64,000 nucleotides of DNA from Apteryx mantelli (taxonomy: Eukaryota; Chordata; Aves; Apterygiformes; Apterygidae), in NCBI RefSeq assembly GCF_036417845.1, contig NW_027118693.1, forward strand, positions 2,738,001 through 2,802,000, read 5' to 3'. The notes below the pieces were generated by a model. That model saw nothing but the letters and a program-made list of their open reading frames with translations. It was not told the DNA's origin and did not search any database. Positions 11,401 through 23,295 of the stretch are shown here, piece after piece. A program made the translations under genes and the position numbers. How positions within the stretch are numbered: the first letter of the stretch is position 1; each line of letters opens with the position of its first letter.

Positions 11401-13924
11401 GTTTCCCTGAGGTGCTGCTGCCAGCGCAGCCCCAGGTGCTGCTCGGAGCTGCGTTTGGGAGGTGCTGGGCAAAGTGTGAGCAGGCTGCTGGTGTCCTCGC
11501 GAGGTGCCCTTCCCAGTGGTGTCTTCTGTTGTGAAAACTGCATTTCCGAGTGTCTCTGAGAGAGGCTGTGCCCGCATGTCATGCCATGCCTTAGCCGTTG
11601 TTTTTGCTCCCTGCCTCTTGCTTTGCGCCGAGACCTGTGAGCCTGGCAGCAGGGTGAAGGGTGTTTGCAGAAGAGCTGTGTAAGTGTGAGCTGTCTTGCT
11701 TGTCAGGGCCTTGAAATTTGATGAACGGCCAGTGCTTGCACTTGCTGTTGTTCTTTCCATGCTCCTAGGTCAGGGTGAAGAGTTGCTGAATTGTGTCTCT
11801 GCTGGTTTCACCAACTGAGATGCCCTGGCCTGAGTCCTTCCACGTGTCTCCAATTGTGAGGGCCTAAAATAGGAGAATGCTTGTTGTCCTGGATGTGTAG
11901 AGGATTTTCTGGTTTTGTTCAGCATTGGGGAAGGAAGCAGAGTTCTGAGTTGTGGGAAGGCTTCTGCCTGTGCCTGGGACATGAGGCCCTGCTGTCTTCA
12001 GTTTCATGATTGCTGTTCCCATGCAATCCTCCCATTAGAAAATGTTGCCAAGAATTACTTGCAGGCTGTTCTGCAATTCTTAAGTTTCATAGGCTAGGTG
12101 TTGATAATGCATAGCAGAAGCTAATCTTTTGGTGTAGTAACTGGTAGGCAATGGGTGTTTCAGAGCATTGTGAGTATTATGAGGCCATGATGTGAATCTG
12201 TGATGTGATGACACCTCTATGTGAGCAGCTGACAGGTCAGGCGAAGACGCATGGCTTGGATGCTGGTGGTGAGGTCACTTCTGGGGTGGTGCTGGTTCTG
12301 TGTGTGCTCAGAGGAGGGATTGACCCCTGCAGAGCTCTACAGCAATAGAGAAATGCAACTCATTAATCAAGCAGAAGTGGATGTTCCACATCATCTGACA
12401 CAAATTTTATTCCACTCTGTCATCATGAGTTAGTACTGCTACATTTCAAATGCAGATGATGTTCTGTGGTGAGCATGGCCATGGAGTTTGCCTTTGTGCT
12501 TGTTGCTAAGTAGAAGCTTGCAGCGTCCTTGCAGTCAGCTAGGGAGTGCAGCTAGACTTTTGAGGCTGCTAAATGAATGTAGTGCTGGTGTAAATGAATG
12601 TAGTGCTGGTGTGAGCAGTGGTGTGAGTAATCTCTTCTTGCCAAGGTGAGTGCGCTTTAGAAATTGCCCCTGTCAAAAGAGCAGGGAGCTTGTGAGATTT
12701 TCCTGCAAGGTCTGAATGCTGTGTCTGTCTTTGAGGTGTCCAGCTGCTGTGGTGACATGTTTGGAACTGTAACACTTTAGGGGTCTCTGATTTTCTGTCC
12801 ACGTATGCAGTCATTGGAGAATGGGTGCAAAGGCAGTTGGAGGAGACAGAAGGAATGTCACCCCCCCAGAAAGGGTATGGGCCACATTTTGAAAGAGATT
12901 ACTTGTTCAGAGAAGTTGAGGCACAAGCGAGAGGCAAGAGCTGGCCTGATGAGCCACTGTGAGAGCACTTGATCTCTGCTTCCTGGAGGTGGGAAGTGAG
13001 CAAGCCCCGGGCTGTGAGTGGCTGTTCAGAGGCAGAGCCTGTTGCAAGGCCTTGGAGGCCTAGAAAGGAATGGAAGGTCTGGAGAGTTGGGCTTGGTGTG
13101 TTGTGGGGTGCTTGGGGTGGCCTGTGTGCTGCCATGTGTGGTGCTGTGGGCTGTGTGTCGCTGATGCAGAGGCGTGTGTTGGTTGCCAACCCTCTGTGAG
13201 GTGTGGAGGTAACGGCGTGTTACAGTGCGAGATGCCCTGTGGTGGAGCCAGGTGGTGGCCCCAGTGTTTTGCTGCTCAGCGTGGGAGGAGGTGTCTGGAG
13301 AGAGCAGTGCTCTGCTCCCAAGGCCCAGCCTGCCGTCACAGTGTCCTTCTGGGAGACGTGGGTGAGGACTGTTGGTGACCGTGTTCCCTCCTTGGAGCAT
13401 CGTGGTGCGAGGCAGGGCTGCTCCCGGTTTGGTGGTTTGTGTCAGCTGAGGTTCAGGCTTGCAGTTTTGGAAGGGTTTGATGCTTCTGTGAGTCTTTGGG
13501 ATTTTAGTGACTGCTGGAGAAAGTTCTCTTCTCCCTCCTTAAAGGCTTTCTGTTGAATCTGGACCCTCATTGCATCTTCCCATCTCAGACGCTAATCCAT
13601 TGCAGTCCCTCAGTGAGATGGGTAGTTAATGAAAGCAGTGAGAGGCATTTCTGCACGTTGTGCCTACGCAGAGCCTTGCAGAGAGGGGAGATGCCCCCTC
13701 ACAAGAAGTCAGGCCTGTGAGGGCGATGGGTGGCTCTGAGACACCTGTCCTTGGTGAGCGGTGGAGGCGGCATCTCCAAAGCCTCTGGTGCCTTTGGCAA
13801 GAGTCTCACAATAGCATATTCCTTGAGGCTGCAATGGGGGAGCCATGTGGAGGTAGCAGGGCTCCAACGCCCTGCTCCAGGCAGGTGCCAGTAGAGGAGG
13901 TATCTTGGGGCCTTTTCCAGTGAA
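11401..13924. other. No supported gene; possible intronic or intergenic sequence
   Basis: This stretch is downstream of CpG island 2. Only isolated splice-like signals and short frames are seen. Two short direct repeats (a 20-base unit with TAAATGAATGTAGTGCTGGTG) occur at about 12,571-12,612. No domain was recognised. Confidence 0.45.
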
Positions 13925-14500
13925 GTTTTGATTCTCTCCAAAGATGGAGATCTGGGAACCTCTCTGGATCCCTGTGCCGCAGTTCGGCCACCCTCACGGA
14001 GAAAAAGGTTTCTTCTTAACATCTGAGAAGCATTTCCCATTGTCCAGTTTGTCCCTGTTGCCTCTCATGCTATTAGTGTGCACCTCCAAGAAAATCCGGC
14101 TCCGTCTTCTCTGTGCCCTCCATAAGATAGCTGTGCACAGCATGAAGATCTCCATTGGCCTTCTCTTGTCTAGGCTGAACAAAGCCAGCTCTCGCAGCCT
14201 CTCCTTTTATGCCCCACGCTGCAGCCCCTGACCATCTTGGTGTCCCTGTGCTGGACTCCCTGCAGTGTGTTAGTGCCTGTGCAGAACTGGAGAGCCCAAA
14301 TGGGACCTGGTATACAGACATGGTGTCAGCTGTGCCAAAAAGAGGGGTAGAATGTCTTGGTGGCCCTGTGCTGGACTCCCTGCAGTGTGTTAGTGCCTTT
14401 GCAGAACTGGAGAGCCCAAATGGGAGCTGGTATACAGACATGGTCTCACGTTTGCCAAAAAGAGGGGCAGAACGTCTTGGTGGCCCTGCTGGCTGTGTTC
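13925..14500 (-). mobile_element. CR1 LINE 3' fragment, antisense, old, internally duplicated
   Basis: Read on the minus strand this corresponds to the last part of CR1 ORF2 and matches, with many changes, the 3' part of the CR1 at 35.9-37.7 kb. Recognisable segments include the plus-strand forms of the GLFSL-type segment (near 14,165-14,205) and the CACCCTCAC segment. A 120-bp stretch is present twice in tandem (14236-14355 and 14356-14475), with the start of a third unit. The 3' terminal repeats are missing. It is well diverged, so it is older than the other CR1 copies here. Confidence 0.8.
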
Positions 14501-15930
14501 TCACCAGTAGAGCTCAGCACAGAGGGGAGACATTTGCCCCTGCCTGTTGCGAATCTGTAAGGCCAGCAGAACTGACAGTTACACTCGGATTCTTTCTTTC
14601 TTTCTAGGTTGCTCCACTCATGAGGTTCCCAGTGCAGTGCTAGAGCCGCTGAGGATGGAGGCAGGATGCCAGGCTGTGTCCCTGTACCTGTCAACATCTT
14701 TGCCAGCATCGTGAGCTTTCTCTGAAAGCAGCTGCAAGTGACTGAGAAGAGGCTACGTATGGATGCGAAGGCTTCCATAAATGTGCCTGTCTTCCCTGGG
14801 TGACTTGGGGTGTGGGTGCCAGCCCGCTCAGGAAATGCTATTGTGCCCCCTCCTTTTTCCTCGAAGGTTGCGGTGCCATACAGGATGAGTTCAAGAGCCT
14901 TATACTAAATGCCCGCATGTCTTGAGTGCCTTTTGTGAGTGCCCCAAAGCGTCTGTAGCTTGACCTGAGGAAGTCTCAGAGCTCTTGGGCTGCTGGCTCT
15001 GGGAGGGGTGAAGATGTGCCCAGGGCCAGGTTGCCTGTGGCACCCAGCCCTCAGTGCTCTGTGAAGGCAGCTGTGGAGCCCGGACTGCTGCTGCAGAGGC
15101 TGCACAGCCAGGAGAGCTGTCATTTCAGCAGCCATCCAGTGTGGGGCTGCCTCATTGCTTGGGCCTCATGTCAAAGCCTCTGCACCCTTTTTCCCTTCCC
15201 TGGGGCTCCTTGTGCAAGTAACTAAAGGAAAGGAACGGAGGTTCCTTTGGGCTCAGGAGGCCTTCCGGACTCTCAAGTGTTTCTGTGTTGTATCTGTAAC
15301 TTTTGTATTGCTACAGAAAATCCCCATTCCCCCATCCATAGCAGGAGGTTCGTGAGGGGATGGGGTGGAAAGCGGCAGCCTGCTGTGCCCAAAGCAAGCA
15401 GGATCCTTCCCTCTGAAAAGAGCAGCATCACCCAAGGAGGCAGCTCTGTGCCTGATCTTGTGCTGCTCATTTGCAGAGGCCTTGTGAACCTAGAGTGCCT
15501 TGGCCACCTTGTGGTGTTATCACAAGAGCTTCCCTGTGTGTCTGGGTTGCGGAGCCAAGGGAAGGCAGCGAGCAGAGCAGTGGCTGTGGAGTGTGCAAGT
15601 GACGAGTGTCCTGCATGCATCTCTTCTTGCTGGCACTTGGTTGTATCTAGCAGAAGAGGCAGCAGTGTGGGGCAGAGGCAGTGTGTTTGTACAGTAGGTG
15701 TCAGAGCAGAGGTCTGGCATCAGGTTGATGACTGGTGCAGTGCTGAGTTGGTCTGAGAGTGTCAGAAAGCCTTTGCAGTGCAGCTGCTGCCTCAGCTGAT
15801 CTCTGTCCCTAGAAATGCACTAGAAATGGAAGTGGCATGCTGCTGTCATTGTGCAGGTGCTGCAGTGCAAAGGCTCCCAGCTGGGACTTGATGGTACTAA
15901 AGGAAAAGCAAGACCAATCGTTCCCTTTTG
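14501..15930. other. No supported gene
   Basis: A (TTTC)4-type tract followed by AG at about 14,591-14,608 resembles a 3' splice site. The 160 bases after it hold a short open stretch that I cannot identify. Otherwise only chance frames are seen. Confidence 0.4.
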
Positions 15931-16640
15931 TGATTTGATGCCAGGGTGGCAGAGTGGAGCTGTCGCGTGATCTGGAGAGAGTCTTGCCAGGAGATGAAAG
16001 CCATTTGCAGAAGACTGTTCTGTGTGGAGTGATCACAGCGTAATCAAAGGACGTGAGAGTGGCCCAGGTGAGCTTTTCCTCTGTGAAGGTTTGCACTTTT
16101 CAGCTCCCTTGTGACTCAGTCCCAGATAGGGCAGCATCAGGCAGGTCAATGCCATTTGTGCTTGTGAGGTGAGCTGTGCGTCTGAAGCTGGTAGGCCAAC
16201 AGCATGCATGTAGCTTTGGTGATGATGGTGAGGTCTCTTGTGTCTGCATGCCTCATAAAGGGGGAGCAGGCCCATTGCTGCTGTTGGTGCTTTTGTGGTC
16301 AGTTGTGCATTGGTATGTGATTGGCGATCAGCATGCACATTGCTGCTGTTTGTGCTTTTGTGGTCAGTTGTGCATCGGTATGTGATTGGCGATCAGCATG
16401 CACATTGCTGCTGTTTGTGCTTGTTGAGGTCAATTGTGCCTTAGTCGCAAAGAGGCCAGGAGCAGATATGTGGCTTCATGGCTGCCTGTGAGGTCACTTG
16501 AGCCTGAGGACCTGACATTCCAGCTTGCTGCATATTGCTGCTGCTTGTGTTTGTGGAGTCATTCAGCCTCAGTATCTGCTAAGCCACTAGGACCCTCCGT
16601 TGCTCTTTTTTGTATTTGTGAGGTCACTTCTGTTGAGTGC
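15931..16640 (+). repeat. Left arm of inverted duplication (partner 35170-35854)
   Basis: The sequence from TGATTTG at 15931 inward is the reverse complement of 35854 going down, with high identity by eye. For example, the stretches starting GGAGAGAGTCTTGCC and GACTCAGTCCCAGATAGGGC are shared. The first 220 bp are non-repetitive. The rest is diverged units of about 66 bp that lead into the satellite. This arm has an extra unit, around 16,315-16,400, that the right arm lacks. Homology stops abruptly at 15931, exactly opposite the start of the CR1 in the right arm. Confidence 0.88.
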
Positions 16641-18896
16641 CTGATAGGCCAGTGCTGGTGATGTGGGTGCAGTTTGTGTTTGTGATGTCACTTGTGGCTG
16701 AGTGCCTGATAGGCCAGTGCTGGTCCTGTGGGTGCAGTTTGTGTTTGTGATGTCACTTGTGGCTCAGTGCCTGAGAGGCCAGTGCTGGTGCTGTGGGTGC
16801 AGTTTGTGGTTGTGAGGTCACTTGTGGCTCAGTGCCTGATAGGCCAGTGCTAGGCCTATGGCTGCTGTTTTCAATTGTGAAGTCACTTGTGGCTGAGTGC
16901 CTGATAGGCCAGTGCTAGGCCCATGGCTGCTGTTTGTGGTTGTGAGGTCACTTGTGGCTCAGTACCTGCTAGGCCAGTGCTGGTCCTGTGGCTGCAGTTT
17001 GTGGTTGTGATGTCACTTGTGTCTCAGTGCCTGATAGGCCAGTGCTGGTGCTGTGGGTGGGGATTGTGGTTGTGATGTCACTTGTGGCTCAGTGCCTGAT
17101 AGGCCAGTGCTGGTGCTGTGGGTGGGGTTTGTGATTGTGGGGTCACTTGTGGCTGAGTGCCTGATAGGCCAGTGCTGGTGATGTGGGTGGAGTTTGTGTT
17201 TGTGATGTCACTTGTGGCTGAGTGCCTGATAGGCCAGTGCTGGTGCTGTGGGTGCAGTTTGTGTTTGTGATGTCACTTGTGGCTCAGTGCCTGATAGGCC
17301 AGTGCTGGTCCTGTGGGTGGGGATTGTGGTTGTGATGTCACTTGTGTCTCAGTGCCTGATAGGCCAGTGCTGGTGCTGTGGGTGCAATTTTTGGTTTTGA
17401 TGTCACTTGTGTCTCAGTGCCTGATAGGTCTGTACTGGTCACATGGCTGCAGTTTGTGGTTGTGATGTCACTTTTGGCTCAGTGCCTGATAGGCCAGTGC
17501 TGGTGCTGTGGATGCAGTTTGTGGTTGTGATGTCACTTGTGGCTGACTACCTGATAGGCCAGTGCTGGTCCTGTGGGTGGGGTTTGTGGTTGTGATGTCA
17601 CTTGTGTCTCAGTGCCTGATAGGCCAGTGCTGGTGCTGTGGGTGCAGTTAGTGGTTCTGATGTCACTTATGGCTCAGTGCCTGATAGGCCAGTGCTGGTG
17701 CTGTGGGTGGGGTTTGTGGTTGTGATGTTACTTGTGGCTCAGGTCCTGCTAGGCCAGTGCTGGTCCTGTGGGTGGGGTTTGTGGTTGTGATGTCACTTGT
17801 GGCTCAGTGCCTGATAGGCCAGTGCTGGTGCTGTGGGTGGAGTTTCTGGTTGTGATGTCACTTGTGGCTCAGTGCTTGATAGGCCCGTGCTGGTCACATG
17901 GCTGCAGTCTGTAGTTGTGATGTCACTTGTGGCTCAGTGCCTGATAGGCCAGTGCTGGTGCTGTGGGTGCAGTTTGTGGTTGTGATGTCACTTGTGTCCC
18001 AGTGCCTGATAGGCCAGTGCTGGTGCTGTGGGTGGGGTTTGTGGTTGTGATGTCACTTGTGGCTGAGTGCCTGATAGGCCAGTGCTGGTCCTGTGGGTGG
18101 GGATTGTGTTTGTGATGTCACTTGTGGCTCAGTGCCTGATAGGCCAGTGCTTGTGATGTGGGTGGAGTTTGTGTTTGTGATGTCACTTGTTTCTCAGTGC
18201 CTGATAGGGCAGTGCTGGTGCTGTGGGTGCAGTTTGTGTTTGTGATGTCACTTGTGGCTCAGTACCTGATAGGCCAGTGCTGGTGCTGTGGGTGGAGTTT
18301 GTGGTTGTGATGTCACTTGTGGCTCAGTGCCTGATAGGCCAGTGCTGGTGCTGTGGGTGCAGTTTGTGATTGTGGGGTCACTTGTGACTCAGTGCTTGAT
18401 AGGCCAGTGCTGGTCACATGGCTGCAGTTTGTGTTTGTTATGTCACTTGTGTCTCAGTGCCTGATAGGCCCGTGCTGGTCCTGTGGGTGGGGTTTGTGTT
18501 TGTGATGTCACTTGTGGCTCAGTGCCTGGTAGGCCAGTGCTGGTCCTGTGGGTGGAGTTTGTGGTTGTGATGTCACTTGTGTCTCAGTGCCTGATAGGGC
18601 AGTGCTGGTCCTGTGTTTGCAGTTGGTGGTTGTGATGTCACTTGTGGCTCAGTGCCTGATAGGCTAGTGCTGGTCCTGTGGGTGGGGTTTGTGGTTGTTA
18701 TGTCACTTGTGACTCAGTGGCTCATAGGCCACTGCTGGTGCTGTGGGTGCAGTTTGTGTTTATGATGTCACTTGTGGCTGAGTGCCTGATAAGCCAGTGC
18801 TGGTCCTGTGGGTGCAGGTTGTGTTTGTGTTGTCACTTGTGGCTGAGTGCCTGATAGGCCAGTGCTGGTCCTGTGGCTGCAGGTTGTGTTTGTGAG
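16640..18896 (+). repeat. 65-bp satellite array, about 35 units
   Basis: Tandem units of 65 bp (start of CAGTGC at 17285, 17350 and 17415) each contain CAGTGCCTGATAGGCCAGTG followed by CTGGT, a G/T-rich stretch and TGTGATGTCACTTGTG. Units differ at a few positions. Units toward the left edge (before about 16,640) are more diverged and about 66 bp long, as expected at the margin of a homogenised array. Each unit contains TGATGTCA, one change from a CRE palindrome. No open frame is maintained. Confidence 0.97.
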
Positions 18897-19669
18897 TTGA
18901 CGGGTGAGTGAAGAGTTAACAAGACTGAAGTTTGTCAATTGATATGCAGAAGAACTCATAGCACAAGAGCTGACGTGCACAAAGCTGTTGAACAGAGGAC
19001 TTAACAGGACTAAAGTCCTCTACCAACCGATATGCGCAAGGATTGATATGTGCAGGCTGCGGAATGGCAGCATTAACAAGACTGAAGAAGTCTGCCACCT
19101 GGAATCTGCACGGACCCCCGGGGAGGGAAGAAACAATAGGGAGGTGTTGTGGTCTTGCCTCGCTAGCAGGGTCCTCCCAAGCAGACAAACAAACAGTCCT
19201 GTGGTTGCGAAACTTGCTAAAAGTCAGCAAAAGCAGTGTTTTCCCAGCACCTCAGCCGCATAAGAAGAGACTTGGGAGCTAGGAGAGTTTGAGCAGGGAC
19301 GGGAACGTGACCTGATCATCCTCTCTGGCCTGACCGTGAGTACTCCCCCCCTCCCCTTTTCCTGGGACGCTGGGTTAAGGTAACTCCTCGAGGTTGAGAG
19401 CCCTCTCACTAGGAGAGTGAACAAGAAAGCTTTCAAGTAGGGATAAGCAGTCCTTCCAATTAATAACGCAGTAATCGATGGTTTCAGGTTATCCTTTCTA
19501 AATTAGTAACTGATGGTTTTGTGTTATCCTTTCTAAATTAGTAATCGCATTATTTTAATGGATGTTACTAATCCAAGAACTTGTGTGAGAAAATAAACAT
19601 CTTTTTTATTATTATTATATTACTGTCTCAGTCGTTGCTGTCTAACCTTCATAGCATGACAGCGTGACA
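18897..19669 (+). mobile_element. Probable solo LTR inserted in the satellite
   Basis: About 773 bp of unrelated sequence interrupts the satellite, which resumes at 19670. The insertion is flanked by TGAG on both sides (18893-18896 and 19670-19673), which suggests a 4-bp target-site duplication. Three copies of TTAACA(A/G)GACT(G/A)AAG occur near 18916, 19001 and 19072, like direct repeats in a retroviral U3. A canonical AATAAA lies at 19592-19597. A roughly 45-bp unit with TTATCCTTTCTAAATTAGTAA is repeated just before it. The terminal bases are TTGACG...GTGACA rather than a clean TG...CA, so the exact ends are uncertain. It is not related to the LTRs of the provirus at 28.5-34.9 kb. Confidence 0.62.
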
Positions 19670-19711
19670 TGAGGTCAGTTGTGGCTCAGTGCCTGATAGG
19701 CCAGTTCTGAG
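19670..19711 (+). repeat. Satellite remnant beyond the solo LTR
   Basis: About 40 bp of satellite (GTGGCTCAGTGCCTGATAGG) continue after the insertion and mark the inner end of the left array. The following sequence is not satellite. Confidence 0.9.
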
Positions 19712-20412
19712 CAAGAACAAGGACTGTGAAAAGAGCAGGGCCTGAGCTTAAGACGTCTTTGCAGAGTTCTTGTGGTTTTGATGATAGCTTCCTTTCTTCA
19801 TGTAGTTGCTAAGGTGGAAAGTAAAAGGATGCCACAAATGGGCAGTGTCCTTACTAGACCAAGGAGAAAGACCTGGACACACCCCTGCATGGAGAGCATT
19901 TTGAAAGGATTTACAGGTTAGGGCCCATTTTGTCAGTTTGCTTCCAATATTCCTCGACACAAGTGTCCTTATTCCTTTCTCTCAGGCCCTTGGTTAAACC
20001 TAAATGGTAAAGCCAGAGCGTAACCCTCTCATGGAGGTGTGCATTGCTGTGGAGGACAGAGGTAGATGAGCATAGATTGATTTTTCCTTGCTTCTGCTTC
20101 TGGTCCATCTGTGTCCCCTGGCTGTGGGTGCTTTAGCAAATCCAAGCTTTCCCCATTCATTTCTGAACTGTGAAGAGAAAATGGATCTTCCTGTGTGATT
20201 AAAGTACTTCTGACCCCCCAAGTGTTTGATAAAGACGGAGAGAACAAGAGTCTCATGGATGGTGAGTGCTCTCCAAAGCCTGGAGCAGGATGTGCTTCTG
20301 TTTAAGAGCAGGTATTGTTACTGCAGCCAGGTATTGAAACTGTAGTTCTCTCTGAATGTCACCTTGAGAATGTTGACTTGTTCTTTCTCTCTGCAGGAGA
20401 GCTGATGTGTGC

Positions 20413-20692
20413 AAGCTGTGACCGAAGACAACTTGACTGAAACTCACGTGCTAAAAGTTGTACTGGAGGACACAGAAGTCTTCTGCCACCTTGAGTTTTG
20501 CCTTCTGAAATACCAAAGCATGCTGAATGAGAATGTATTTTAGTAGGAATAGATTTGCATTTACCCTCTAGCCCCCAATATTTTCTGCTTGACGTTAGTA
20601 GTAAATTGACAGCAACTATTCCATGTGTTCAGTGAAAGGTGCGCTTAAGGATCTCAGTTGTGTTGTAGGAAGCTTTTGTGCACCTGACACAA
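20413..20692 (+). repeat. Duplicated segment, copy B (partner at 5.36-5.65 kb)
   Basis: This is the second copy of the block described at 5359-5645. It is preceded by a good 3' splice-like tract (TTCTTTCTCTCTGCAG, ending at 20397). A frame from about 20405 to TAG 20539-20541 is open for some 40 codons and includes EDTEVFCHLEFCLLKYQ. The match to copy A continues past that stop. It could be the last exon of a gene whose duplicate decayed, or a non-coding duplication. Confidence 0.55.
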
Positions 20693-21950
20693 AAGGGAGA
20701 TGGTCCAGTAGTGATGGTAGCAGCTGGGTTTGGGAGCAAAAGAAAGGAAAAGAAGTGATTTTTTGTTGAACCCAGATTGAAGAATCTTTACAGTGTTGCC
20801 TAGTCTTTTGAAAGCAGCTAGAAGAAAACTTAGAAACCGCTTTCGGTCTCTGTTCGTGAAGCAGAACTACTTGTAAGACTCCATCTTTGTATCAGCTGAC
20901 GAAATCTTTCACCTGACTATTGCCTTGTGCCTGGTGAGGAAGCGTGCAGCTGAGACTTACTGAAAGACCTAGATCCTGAGCCCTGCTTTAGCAGGATGTT
21001 ATTTCAGGGAGAAATAAAAAAAAAAAGGGAGGGGGGAAACAACCCTCCTGGCTAGTTACTGGCTGAAGTGGCTTTGTAAGGTTTTTGTGAAAGGGAAAAC
21101 GCATGCTGAAAGTGAATGAGAGCCTTCAGTGTGCCAGTGGCTGTTTTAGGCGTAGTCTGAACTGCCTTCTCCTAGGGGTGACCTTTGTAGTGTCCTGCTG
21201 TTTGCAGTAACGGTGGAAGATAAATTCCTTGTGCACCCTTTGGAGCCCTTTACTTAAGACTTTTAAATAATCCCTTTGTAACTCTTTGGGGTGTGTGTCT
21301 GGTTTATTGTTTGTTTTCTTGTTTGTTTGTTTTATGCTGGCAGAGCTTCCAAACCAAGTAAGCAAATCACATCTTTTCTGGACAAGCCCCGTTCCATTGT
21401 TTATATCAAGGTAGTTTCTTTTCTGGACCTTCTCTAGAAAACTGGAGGTATGTAACTTGTGAAGGTGTCCTGAACGGTGGCCTGCAGAGAGGTCAGGTTA
21501 AATTGGTTTGCTGACAAACCATTTTCTTCTGTAGCCTGCAGTTTGTAACAATGTCATGTGTACACATTTACTCTTGCCCCAAAGAGTTTTTTTTTTTTTT
21601 TAATCCTGTTTGTTTGATATTTAAAGAATAGCCCACAAGTACTTCTTTTTACATGTCTGACGTTATTATGCAGATACAGGTTTTCTTCTTGTCTTAAAAT
21701 ATGCATCCATTTTCTCATCTCTCTTAGACTGACAGATATAGGCCTAAAAGAGAATGTGCCTCTTGTGAAAATAGGTAAAACTAGCTGGTTGGATTCCAGC
21801 AATGCTTCCTTGCTTTCTGCATCGTAGAACTGCATGCTCATCTTTTGTGTCCATGCAGAGCCTTGATAAAGTTACTGTGTAGGCACCAAGTGTGCATATG
21901 TCAGATTTTCTGCATGTTTGTGACTGACCCTTCTTGTTTCTTGTCATTAG

Positions 21951-22019
21951 GAAAACTTGGATATGTACTGCCGAGGAGAAGTGATGATGAAATCGCTGAC
22001 ACTCAAGATGGCAGTGCAG
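21951..22019 (+). other. Candidate 69-bp exon, gene unknown
   Basis: The segment has a good acceptor (TTCTTGTTTCTTGTCATTAG) and a donor CAG|GTTAGT. It is 69 bp, a multiple of three, and two frames are open. One of them reads KLGYVLPRRSDDEIADTQDG, an acidic stretch that looks protein-like. I do not recognise the protein. Confidence 0.3.
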
Positions 22020-22159
22020 GTTAGTTCTAGCTTTCAATTTCCTTTACTGTGTTCTGGCCAAAAGCCTCCTCTGAAACAGCTGAAATGAGTTGAACTACTA
22101 GAAGCCTTAGTGCTTACAAGCCATAGTCAGGGACTGCAGGGCCCTGCCAGTAAGCTCCG

Positions 22160-22417
22160 GACAGAGAGTCAGCAAACAAACCCAGTCCTTTTCCCAAATG
22201 CTTATAACCGAGCACAAGAGAAAAGGCAAGAGATGGCTGTCAAGAGGTGGGAATACAAGGAAATGCACAGTCCTACTCTGAATGATGAGCGCTGCTCTCG
22301 CTGCAGCAGTAGCCTGACAGTTTTCATGGGTTTTGAGCAGCCCAGCAAGAATTTTCAGGAGGCAAGGAAGACTGCCAGGTGCATATGCAAACCTTCTCCC
22401 AAGCGTGAAGGTGGCAG
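22160..22417 (+). other. Candidate exon with strong donor, gene unknown
   Basis: A plus-strand frame is open across this stretch and ends at a strong donor, CAG|GTGAGA (GT at 22418). No convincing acceptor was located, and the minus strand is also open over the same region, which weakens the case. No domain was recognised. Confidence 0.2.
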
Positions 22418-23295
22418 GTGAGAAGAGAACATGCTTCTGCATTTTTGTATTGAGGGGTTAGTCAGTGAGAGGTGCTGTCAGGGCTGGCTCAGAATTCAGA
22501 GCTGTTTTCTGGGCGCTCAGTGGGAACTAATGTAGGTAGGAGGGTAATTCATGAAAGGCCTTAGCAACTCTGTTTGCTGTGAGAGAAGACACTTGAAGGG
22601 TTTCAGGAGAATGCGCTTTGCGATTAAGGGAATAAGTTCAGAAGATGACCTTTAGAGCAACTTTCTGAATGGATGTGAGTGGGCCAAGGCTGTATTTCAG
22701 GACAGAAGAGGATGTTGCAGTAGTTGAGCTGATCATGCCTTGAGGAAGAGGTGTAATTATGCAATACCTGGTGAAGGCAGTACCTCGCCCATGTTCCGCA
22801 GCCTGTGCAAGGCTTGAACGAGGGGAATAAAAACCTATAAAAAGGTTCAAGCCAGAACTTGTATGCATCATAATTATCATCCTGTATGCATCGTAATTAA
22901 TTGAAGCTCTCTCAGGAGCTCCCTTCTTGACTTGTCCTGCTGTTTTTGGTAACAGCTGTGAATACCAAGTTCAGGGGAAATCAGGGGCAATAGATTCACA
23001 AATGCAGTTACTTTGCAAGGCTTTACAGTTACTTTGCAAGGCTCTGGCCTATCATATGCCAAAGTCAAGCTGCATATAAGTACCATGTGCTGCTTTTTAA
23101 CTTCCCAACAAAGATGGAATTTTGCTCTCCCAAGGAACAACATGTAATGCAGTTTGAAATCAGATGCACGACAAATACATATAACGGGCTGGAAACTTCC
23201 TAGATCTCACAGTACCTTCTGGGGTAGACTGCACTTGATTTTTGACTTAGTGTGACCTAATCTTGTTTTTGTTATTGCCTTTGAAATGCTTGCAG

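Noticed and set aside
10513..11760. 415-codon minus-strand frame across CpG island 2
   Set aside because: It spans the promoter core and GC-rich DNA where stops are rare. The composition is Ala/Pro/Gly/Arg-rich with no domain.
14209..14607. 132-codon plus-strand frame with internal repeat
   Set aside because: It is the antisense of a CR1 with a 120-bp tandem duplication.
16176..16661. Cys-rich short frames in the left arm and their mirror images at 35.2-35.6 kb
   Set aside because: They look conserved only because the DNA is duplicated; they lie in repeat units and have no independent support.
22107..22442. 111-codon minus-strand frame opposite the candidate exon at 22.2-22.4 kb
   Set aside because: No domain, and the plus strand has a strong splice donor; both are probably chance.
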